Below, piece after piece: positions 1-5,120 of a stretch of 10,719 nucleotides of DNA (position 1 is its first letter; each line of letters starts with the position of its first letter). Made by a program: the position numbers and the translations under genes. Below the pieces are notes generated by a model, which saw only the letters and a list, made by a program, of their open reading frames with translations, did no database searches and was not told the origin of the DNA. Source of the DNA: CAYFJO01 sp964343305 (lineage in GTDB: Bacteria; Planctomycetota; Planctomycetia; Pirellulales; Pirellulaceae); assembly GCA_964343305.1 (NCBI GenBank), contig CAYFJO010000379.1:1-10719 (forward strand). Reading direction: 5' to 3'.

Positions 1-117
1 CTGTCGTAGGTTCCCGTGCCACTGTCGTAGGTTCCCGTGCCACTGTCGTAGGTTCCCGTGCCACTGTCGTAGGTGCCAGTGCCACTGTCGTAGGTGTCAG
101 TGCCGCTGTCGTAGGAC
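1..117. repeat. 21-bp in-frame tandem repeat
   Basis: On the plus strand the unit is ctgtcgtaggttcccgtgcc + a. Copies at 1-21, 22-42 and 43-63 are identical, those at 64-84 and 85-105 are diverged, and a partial copy follows at 106-117. The array begins before the window. On the minus strand each unit encodes seven residues (YDSGTGT) of the prepilin tail. Identical outer copies and diverged inner copies suggest recent expansion by slippage or unequal recombination. Unit length divisible by three keeps the frame whatever the copy number. Confidence 0.95.
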
Positions 118-803
118 GAACCATAATCCAACGACGTCGATATCCAATTGCTAATAATCTCACCGTAATCTGCCGAATTATAGATTTCTCCGATCGTCGC
201 CAGGCCCGTTGTGGGATTGATCTTGATTGGCGTGTATAACGCTTCTTCGCCGTCGCCGACCGAGATCCAAATCACTGTGCTGGTCGTACTCTGTGTGGCA
301 CCAAGCGGAATGAACGTAACGGCATCGGTTTGCGTCATCATCGATGCCGCGGTTTCCCAACTGTCATAACTGCCCTCGGCATCAGGTAGTTTGCCAGCCA
401 CAACTAGCGACACAGATTTACCGAGATGAGGAAGTTTGGCGAGTTCGGTGACTTGGGTCTTCGGGTCGTTGCTTGCCGCGTCAAAGGCGAAGCTGGGCAG
501 GTTGTCCAATGCCGAGTTGCTGCCGACGTGCGTCAAACTGTAACGATCTTGACGCCGATCAAATGTGATTGCGTAGGACGAATTGTTCGAAATCGCCAAA
601 GTACGGGCGTAGGCAAGATCGGCCGCGACAACTTGGGCGGCCATATTCAATTGCTCGCCATCCGATGCGTCGAAGAGTGGCAACGCGGCGGCAGCCAGAA
701 TGCTTACGAAGGCAACGACAATCAGCAGTTCGATCAGCGAAAACGCACGGCGGCGATGTTCGCGGACCGTGACTGGCGAGTTATCGTTGGCTGGCTGGAT
801 CAT
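1..803 (-). CDS. GspH-like prepilin with heptapeptide-repeat tail (3' end beyond window)
   Basis: Read by hand from ATG at 803; the frame stays open to position 1, so at least 267 residues are visible and the stop lies outside. The N-terminus is a class III prepilin leader: a basic stretch ending RRRA, then FSLIELLIVVAFVSILAAAA, with Glu at +5 (residue 25) and a hydrophobic helix. Cleavage would follow Ala20 rather than the usual Gly. The body (about 45-225) resembles minor pseudopilins of the GspH type, which help prime the pseudopilus in the inner membrane. From residue 231 it becomes a tail of repeated Tyr-Asp-Ser-Gly-Thr-Gly-Thr units encoded by 21-bp repeats, not usual for this family. 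The start overlaps the end of the preceding small gene by 23 bp, so it is the fifth gene of the pseudopilin operon. Prepilin identity is secure; the GspH subtype is an inference from order and length. Confidence 0.85.
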   Translation of the reverse strand, partial: MIQPANDNSPVTVREHRRRAFSLIELLIVVAFVSILAAAALPLFDASDGEQLNMAAQVVAADLAYARTLAISNNSSYAITFDRRQDRYSLTHVGSNSALDNLPSFAFDAASNDPKTQVTELAKLPHLGKSVSLVVAGKLPDAEGSYDSWETAASMMTQTDAVTFIPLGATQSTTSTVIWISVGDGEEALYTPIKINPTTGLATIGEIYNSADYGEIISNWISTSLDYGSSYDSGTDTYDSGTGTYDSGTGTYDSGTGTYDSGTGTYD

Positions 804-1029
804 GGGGACTCTTGGCGTTGGCTGTTTTGAGCAGCCCGTTCTGCTCTTTCAACAGGGCTTTGATTTCCTGCAGTTCGCGAATCATCTGCTGGCGTTGTTC
901 GACGGAATTCCCAAAGGGTGGGGCAGCGGTTTTCGGCGCGGCACCCGTGCTTCCATAAAAACCTAGCATGCACAACGTGGTGATATTCAGCGTGACGAGA
1001 GCAATCCATCGAGAGGCAGACGATTTCAT
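781..1029 (-). CDS. Small membrane-anchored coiled-coil protein in pseudopilin operon
   Basis: An 82-residue protein of no family I recognise. I start it at ATG 1029, where the N-terminus (MKSSASRWIALVTL...) is a basic residue followed by a hydrophobic segment to about residue 25, a signal peptide or anchor. A purine-rich GGAAGGAA lies about 9 bases upstream. An alternative ATG at 1080 would add 17 polar residues and overlap the stop of the preceding gene. After the membrane segment comes a Pro/Ala-rich linker, then a Gln/Glu/Leu-rich stretch (about 46-70, with VEQRQQMIRELQEIKALLK) that looks like an amphipathic helix or coiled coil. The gene lies between the GspK-like and GspH-like genes and overlaps the latter by 23 bp, so it is probably co-translated and may be a pilus-assembly accessory. 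No function can be assigned from sequence. Confidence 0.7.
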   Translation of the reverse strand: MKSSASRWIALVTLNITTLCMLGFYGSTGAAPKTAAPPFGNSVEQRQQMIRELQEIKALLKEQNGLLKTANAKSPHDPASQR

Positions 1030-1069
1030 CTCTTGGTTCCTTCCGGATTTGATGAATGTAGTGGATTTG

Positions 1070-2584
1070 TCATTTGTCATTCCAACGAACGACTTCCCAG
1101 CGAAGACCGTCGTCGTCGGGATGTGGCACGAAAACGGGCTCGTCCCAGTTTGGCCAATGATAGGTAACTTCGCCGGATTGGGGCTTGATCGTCAAGAGAG
1201 GTTCTGTGCTGAGACCTCGGTGCTGCTGGACCCACTGAGGAAAGTACGAGATTGTGGTGGTACTCTCATCGTCCAGTTGATCAAGAAACTCATCCAACAG
1301 ATCTTCCCAGTCATCGTCGCTCAAATCCCATGATCTGCGGCCTCGCAGCTTGAGTTCGCGTGCCAGCACGCGTCCCTGGACGTCAAACGAGACGTCGGCA
1401 TCGCCGCGGCGAAATTCGAAATCATCCCAAGTCACTGCCAAGCCAGTGAGGGATCCGCCCTGACTTTCTTCGTGGACACACAGATCGTCGCGGACGAGGG
1501 CAGTCGGCATTTGGATCGTGTCGCTCGAGTCGACCATCGCCGGCAAAGTGGCGGGCTCCAGATGCACGTTGTCGCCGTAGATCTGAATATCGGCCTGACT
1601 GCCGTAACACAGCACCGTGCCTTGGATCGACACGTTGTCCTGCAGGTACAAATCACGATAGCTGCGAACAACACCGAGCGGGTTTGTCACCGGATCCGGC
1701 TTCAGGTGGATGTTGGACAGCGTGCTGCCATACACGCTCTGGATTCTAGGAATCTCATACTCTTTGCCGCCCGGATACAGACGATATGTCAGCACGGTGC
1801 CCGGATGCGTCATCGGTGCCGAGGTGGATGCGGAAAAGTCGTGTGTTTCCAACCCGAGCGTACTGCGGAGCAACGTCAATGTTGATCTCTTGTTGCGCCG
1901 ATAACGCAAGTCCAACGGCCCCGTGTAGGGCCGGAAGTCGCCGATCCCGTCAAGGTTCATCCGTTGCAAGTCGCTGAGGTAGCGCTCTCGCGCCGAGTCG
2001 TCATCGGGATATTCGTGACTCAGATAGAGGCGGCCAGTTTGTCGCACGGGCCCTTCGATCCGCACCGGTGGCTGGACGTATACATTCTTGTTGGCCCATT
2101 GATAAACCGTGTAATTCTGCAGGTCATCCCAATTGCTCGGTGTTTCCGACAACCGGCGGCGCACCAGTTGCACCACGGCTTTGACCGTGTGTTCGGCGCG
2201 GACGTTCGAATCCGCCGGATCCACCGCATAGCCCGTCGATACAATGGTCACACGAAACGGATACTCATGCCGGTCCGGATGATCTTCGTGCAACGAAGCA
2301 TCGCCTGTCTCAAAAGACACCTGGAACCATTCGTGCTGATTCAACCACCGCCCCAAATCCGAATCGACGCCTTCCCAATCTTCGTCGTGGATCACGCGGA
2401 GGGCCGTGTTCATGCCGGTGATAGCCGCTTGCCGCGCATCCACCGTCCGCGACAAGTTGTCCGTGACTTTGGCGGTCGTCGCCTGATTGCGTAGCATGGA
2501 ATAGGAAACCGCCAGCGCGATGGACATCAGCACCAACACCATGATCGTGGCCATGCCTTGTCGTGATCGAACTCGTCGAGCCAT
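1070..2584 (-). CDS. GspK/PilX-like minor pseudopilin-type protein
   Basis: A 504-residue protein. The N-terminus MARRVRSRQG followed by MATIMVLVLMSIALAVSYS is a short basic leader, a Gly at the likely cleavage point, and a hydrophobic helix. There is no Glu at +5, as in GspK and PilX-type proteins, which lack the residue conserved in other pilins. Residues 40-110 continue as an amphipathic pilin-like helix and a strand-rich region (ITGMNTALRVIHDEDWEGVD). The remaining 380 residues, mostly polar and beta-rich, form a large extracytoplasmic domain that I cannot place in a named family; it is longer than typical GspK (about 300-350). It starts 15 bp after the GspJ-like gene, with GGAG about 12 bases before the ATG, and its stop lies about 40 bp before the next gene. 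Likely role: tip component of a secretion pseudopilus or type IV-like pilus. The membrane-anchor call is strong; the GspK assignment rests partly on gene order. Confidence 0.8.
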   Translation of the reverse strand: MARRVRSRQGMATIMVLVLMSIALAVSYSMLRNQATTAKVTDNLSRTVDARQAAITGMNTALRVIHDEDWEGVDSDLGRWLNQHEWFQVSFETGDASLHEDHPDRHEYPFRVTIVSTGYAVDPADSNVRAEHTVKAVVQLVRRRLSETPSNWDDLQNYTVYQWANKNVYVQPPVRIEGPVRQTGRLYLSHEYPDDDSARERYLSDLQRMNLDGIGDFRPYTGPLDLRYRRNKRSTLTLLRSTLGLETHDFSASTSAPMTHPGTVLTYRLYPGGKEYEIPRIQSVYGSTLSNIHLKPDPVTNPLGVVRSYRDLYLQDNVSIQGTVLCYGSQADIQIYGDNVHLEPATLPAMVDSSDTIQMPTALVRDDLCVHEESQGGSLTGLAVTWDDFEFRRGDADVSFDVQGRVLARELKLRGRRSWDLSDDDWEDLLDEFLDQLDDESTTTISYFPQWVQQHRGLSTEPLLTIKPQSGEVTYHWPNWDEPVFVPHPDDDGLRWEVVRWNDK

Positions 2585-2599
2585 CTGTCGGTGTCTCCA

Positions 2600-3430
2600 C
2601 TAGGAACGGGGCAACTGGTAGTAGATTGCCGCCGAGCCAAAGAAAGGGATTGCCTTGTCGCTGGTCGGCTCTTGCTTTTGAACTTCTTCGCCAGGCAGCA
2701 GTTGAAATTCGAATCGACACCAGCTTTGACGTGTGCCGCTGGTGGGTCCGTAGAGGTCCTGTGGCCAGGGCAAATCGTGCCAATCTTGCGTGCCCGCTTC
2801 GAAGCTTTGCATGTCTTCAAGCGACGGCGTGTGGGTGACGTGAAACCGAATCGCTCCGCGGACGATATTTGAATCGGCGACTCCGACCCGCAACAGATCG
2901 GTGAGAACGCCAATGGTGGTCGAGTACACCATATCGTAGCTTCGTGAACTTAATTCCATCTCCCAGTCAGATTCGTCATCCAAAGGTGGCACATTCCACG
3001 TGTCTGTTGGATATTGAATTTCGATGATCCGATTGGGGTACGATTCATCGGTCGTGTACACAACCATTTCATCCCAGCGCGGCAATCCGTCGGGATTCGC
3101 TGGTGCTCCAGTGGGGCGCCAGATCACCAGAGAATCGGGCAAGTCGTATTGACCGGGATGTTTTCCAAAAGCCATAAACCCAGGAAAATGCTCGTTGGCG
3201 TACGCCGCGTTGATGGATCGCTGAATCCGGTCGATGACGACGCGAGCGTGCATGGCCGCGGCGTCTTGTCCTTGGACGGTCTTGACACCACTCTCGACCG
3301 TTGTTGCCAGCGCCAACAGACCGCCACTCAACATCACCATCAACGTCATGGCAATGAGCATTTCGGTGAGCGTGAGCCCCCGTCGGCGCGACGCTCTTGG
3401 ATTACCACGTATCTTCTGGAGGTGGTACAT
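2600..3430 (-). CDS. GspJ/PilW-like prepilin
   Basis: A 276-residue protein from ATG 3430 (a TTG at 3436 would add two residues). The leader is basic, ending SRRRG, and is followed by LTLTEMLIAMTLMVMLSGG: Gly at -1, Glu at +5 and a hydrophobic helix, the site used by prepilin peptidase. The helix continues into the heptad-like stretch TTVESGVKTVQGQDAAAMHARVVIDRI (quoted in part: VIDRIQRSINAAY), as in GspJ/PilW minor pilins. The C-terminal 200 residues are polar with many aromatic residues. The start lies inside the end of the GspI-like gene (29 bp overlap) and the stop is 15 bp before the GspK-like gene, so translation is probably coupled. Such proteins form part of the initiating pseudopilus tip complex (I-J-K), which fits the gene order here. 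Confidence 0.85.
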   Translation of the reverse strand: MYHLQKIRGNPRASRRRGLTLTEMLIAMTLMVMLSGGLLALATTVESGVKTVQGQDAAAMHARVVIDRIQRSINAAYANEHFPGFMAFGKHPGQYDLPDSLVIWRPTGAPANPDGLPRWDEMVVYTTDESYPNRIIEIQYPTDTWNVPPLDDESDWEMELSSRSYDMVYSTTIGVLTDLLRVGVADSNIVRGAIRFHVTHTPSLEDMQSFEAGTQDWHDLPWPQDLYGPTSGTRQSWCRFEFQLLPGEEVQKQEPTSDKAIPFFGSAAIYYQLPRS

Positions 3431-4016
3431 AAGCAAAGACTCTTCGTAAATTAGCTAATGTGCGAATACTGTCGTCGGGATTCTTGCGCGAAATCGTGAC
3501 TTCCACTGCACGGTAATTGCTCGTCGCGCTCCCACGCAAACGCGTCGATGGATCGTCGTTGTCGACGTAGTAGACTTCGATCTTTTGGAGCCAACCGTGG
3601 AAATATCCTGGCCTGGCACGAAACGCTTCGTGCCGCAGTCCGCCATGGCCATTGCCTTGTCCCAATGGCCGACCCCATTTGTCTTCGGCCGAATGGGCGA
3701 CAAAGCCATTAAAATCGTCCGTATCGTTAAATCGCTCCCGCCCGTTGCCGGCCAACTCCCAACCGGACGCCACCAGCGGAAACTGATAAGGATCCGCCGA
3801 CGGTGCCTTGTAGCGCGTGGCCAGCACTTCGTCGATCAATTGCTGGGCCATCCCTTCCGCGATCGTGCTCTCGACGCTGTCATAGGTCGTGCTGACCGAT
3901 GTCTCAACCGCCAGCAAAATGACTGCGCTGGCCATGGCCAGGATGGTCAGGGCAACCAACGATTCGGTGAGCGAAAAGCCGCGCTGACGCTTGCATGAAA
4001 TGGATTTGGCGAGCAT
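3402..4016 (-). CDS. GspI/PilV-like prepilin, first gene of pseudopilin operon
   Basis: A 204-residue protein. The leader MLAKSISCKRQRG is followed by FSLTESLVALTILAMASAVI: Gly13 at -1, Phe at +1 and Glu at +5, a class III prepilin signal. The helix runs on into TSVSTTYDSVESTIAEGMAQQLIDEVLATRY, matching GspI/PilV proteins, which carry a conserved amphipathic segment of this kind. The region from 85 to 200 is a compact beta-rich domain. It is the first gene after a leader containing a promoter-like sequence and a hairpin, and its 3' end overlaps the next prepilin by 29 bp. No strong Shine-Dalgarno is visible (GGA about 10 bases before the ATG). A type II secretion or type IV-like assembly is implied; the ATPase, inner-membrane platform and major pilin genes are not in this window. 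Confidence 0.85.
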   Translation of the reverse strand: MLAKSISCKRQRGFSLTESLVALTILAMASAVILLAVETSVSTTYDSVESTIAEGMAQQLIDEVLATRYKAPSADPYQFPLVASGWELAGNGRERFNDTDDFNGFVAHSAEDKWGRPLGQGNGHGGLRHEAFRARPGYFHGWLQKIEVYYVDNDDPSTRLRGSATSNYRAVEVTISRKNPDDSIRTLANLRRVFAYVPPPEDTW

Positions 4017-4046
4017 GGTCGAAATCCAGCGATAGAAGGAAGTACG

Positions 4047-4092
4047 AAAAAACGCGACAGGGTCCCCTCAAGCTTCCAGCTATCCCCGTCGC
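4047..4092 (-). terminator. Terminator-like hairpin in pseudopilin leader
   Basis: On the minus strand a 9-bp stem (GCGACGGGG paired with CCCTGTCGC, one G-T pair; 4084-4092 with 4054-4062) encloses a 21-base loop. The loop contains a smaller AGCT-GGA-AGCT hairpin. One base after the stem come six T (4052-4047). It lies 31 bases before the first pseudopilin ATG and after the promoter-like site at 4133-4160, so it would stop transcription before the operon unless bypassed. No complete upstream minus-strand gene needs this terminator, since the vapC remnant has its own at 4523-4586. I read it as an attenuator, though a plain terminator of an unseen transcript is possible. Confidence 0.6.
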
Positions 4093-4132
4093 GTAATACT
4101 CACGCCTCTTCTCAAGGTGTGGGTGCAAGAAA

Positions 4133-4160
4133 ACAATACGTTGATTGCGCGACGTGTCAA
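4133..4160 (-). promoter_or_regulatory. Sigma70-like promoter for pseudopilin operon
   Basis: On the minus strand TTGACA (4160-4155) is followed after 16 bases by TATTGT (4138-4133). The -35 is a perfect consensus match and the -10 agrees at 4 of 6 positions including T1, A2 and the final T. Transcription would begin near 4126, giving a leader of about 110 bases before ATG 4016. Called from sequence pattern alone; planctomycete promoters are not well enough defined to be sure. Confidence 0.45.
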
Positions 4161-4310
4161 ACCAATCGTGGGATTTGAGACGCTAGAAATTGAATGGGAC
4201 CGTGGTTGTTGCACGGACGCCACGCACAACGTTTCGAAAACTCAACCGTGGACCTACCATTGTGCTGGAAGGGAAGCCTAGCGAGTGGACAAACTGTACC
4301 CAATCGATCT

Positions 4311-4377
4311 ATAAATGGCCTTGCGCGATTTTGAGCCAATGCCGCTTGCTTGATGCAAGCGGTGTTTACCTTTTCCC
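4311..4377 (+). repeat. Hairpin repeat element, copy 1
   Basis: TAAATGGCCTTGCGCGATTT begins a block whose reverse-oriented counterpart follows the vapC remnant (4590-4523). Both copies share GCCTTGCGCGATTTTGA, then (A/G)CCAA, then an 8-bp stem with loop TTGAT and a T-rich tail. Here the stem is CCGCTTGC (4342-4349) with GCAAGCGG (4355-4362), followed by tgtttaccttttccc. The stem differs from copy 2 at two pairs, both compensated. It looks like a mobile or duplicated intrinsic terminator/REP-like unit. Confidence 0.7.
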
Positions 4378-4460
4378 TGAGTTCGTCGCTGTTCAGAGAC
4401 TCGAACGAGCCCCCCCGTTTATCGCGGAGGTACTTGACTTTTTGCTGCGAAATCAGGTCG

Positions 4461-4494
4461 AAGGTGAAAACCCCCGGGATAAACCCGGCAGCAT
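4461..4494 (-). repeat. Hairpin repeat element, copy 3 (short)
   Basis: On the minus strand CCGGG (4488-4484), loop TTTAT, CCCGG (4478-4474), then GGGTTTTCACCTT. It shares layout and the GTTTTCAC tail with the copy at 4523-4586, but has a 5-bp stem and lacks the conserved GCCTTGCGCG flank. It is probably a relic of the same hairpin family. Confidence 0.45.
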
Positions 4495-4522
4495 CGTGGA
4501 TTCGGTACAATTTGGGCTGGAC

Positions 4523-4586
4523 AAAAAGTGAAAACCGCTGGAATCAATCCAGCGGCATCAATTGGTTCAAAATCGCGCAAGGCTAT
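4523..4586 (-). terminator. Intrinsic terminator after vapC remnant (hairpin repeat copy 2)
   Basis: Directly after the vapC stop codon the minus strand reads gccttgcgcgattttgaacc, then an 8-bp perfect stem CCGCTGGA (as TCCAGCGG/CCGCTGGA, 4535-4542 with 4548-4555), loop TTGAT, and TTTTCACTTTTT. Stem plus T-rich tail fits a Rho-independent terminator. The whole block is repeated in inverted orientation at 4311-4377. Confidence 0.75.
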
Positions 4587-4985
4587 TTAACCCACCGCGT
4601 CTTGCCAATTCTCGATTGTCAAATTTGGGACACGCTGAAACTCTTTGGTGTTGGCGGTGACGAGCGTGATCTCCGCAGCAATTGCTTGTGCCGCGAGAAG
4701 GATGTCGTAGGGGCCAATCATCTCGCCTTGCGATTCGAGTAGCGCCCGAATTCTTCCAGCTTCGCGCGCGGCGGATTGATCCAGCGGCAATTCGTTGACC
4801 GTCTTAAGCAGCAGGTCAACTTTGCCTTGCTCTTTGTCTGGTGCCGCACACTTCGCGATGCCGGTGTACAGTTCGTAATTGGTTATCGTCGAAATCACGC
4901 AATCGCCCGGGGCAACACTAGTGCGAATGTTGTGAATTTCTTGGAGTGGATCAATGGAGCAAACGTAGTGGAAGACTGAGGGGAA
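4587..4985 (-). pseudogene. vapC: VapC-like PIN-domain toxin, 5'-truncated
   Basis: The frame encodes the C-terminal three quarters of a VapC-type PIN ribonuclease. GDCVISTITNYELYTGIAK holds the second conserved acidic residue (Glu in YELYTG). Then come GPYDILLAAQAIA with the third acid (Asp) and VTANTKEFQRVPNLTIENW with the TxNxxxF core, Glu replacing the usual Asp. The first strand with the LDTN catalytic Asp is absent. Homology continues upstream of the only start-like codon (GTG 4898) through SVAPGDC and perhaps VCSIDP, then meets TGA at 4986-4988. So GTG 4898 is not the native start and the 5' end has been lost. No antitoxin gene is visible. VapC toxins cut tRNA or rRNA; this one should be inactive. 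It is followed by its own terminator. The truncation point lies 135 bp from the 3' end of the LRR-Roc-COR-TIR gene, possibly a recombination edge. Confidence 0.75.
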
Positions 4986-5079
4986 TCACTTTTGGAGGCG
5001 TGGCAGATTGACCGTTTGCTGATTGTGGCTGGTACAGAATCCGGTACAGAATGGGTGCAAATGCCCGATGAAGGCTGAC

Positions 5080-5118
5080 CCAGCATCGAAGTGCGGTGAA
5101 AGTGCGGCAAAATGCTGG
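5080..5118. repeat. Inverted repeat after the LRR-Roc-COR-TIR gene
   Basis: CCAGCAT (5080-5086) and ATGCTGG (5112-5118) form a perfect 7-bp stem with a 25-base loop, ending 2 bp from the stop codon of the large gene. There is no T run on the minus strand, so it is a weak terminator candidate. The same gap (4986-5120) also has GGTACAGAAT twice, at 5031-5040 and 5043-5052. I see no gene in it. Confidence 0.35.
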
Positions 5119-5120
5119 CA

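Larger units (their letters stand above)
4161..4522. other. Non-coding stretch with hairpin elements
   Basis: No credible gene. Open frames exist on both strands (for example 4157-4510 minus and 4190-4531 plus), but they overlap each other, lack family resemblance and run through hairpins. The stretch holds a plus-oriented hairpin element at 4311-4377 and a minus-oriented one at 4461-4494, described separately, and a run of seven C at 4411-4417. The rest shows nothing I recognise. Confidence 0.6.

Noticed and set aside
1..117. CRISPR-like array from 21-bp repeats
   Set aside because: No spacers; units are directly tandem and in frame within a prepilin gene.
4017..4132. Cyclic-di-GMP (GEMM) riboswitch in the pseudopilin leader
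   Set aside because: The characteristic GEMM core and tetraloop-receptor sequences are not seen; only a terminator-like hairpin can be supported.
4157..4531. Overlapping open frames on both strands (117 and 113 codons)
   Set aside because: They pass through hairpin elements and a promoter-like site, show no family motifs and overlap each other.
4587..4898. Intact short vapC from GTG 4898
   Set aside because: Family similarity continues upstream of the GTG, the catalytic LDTN strand is missing, and there is no antitoxin.
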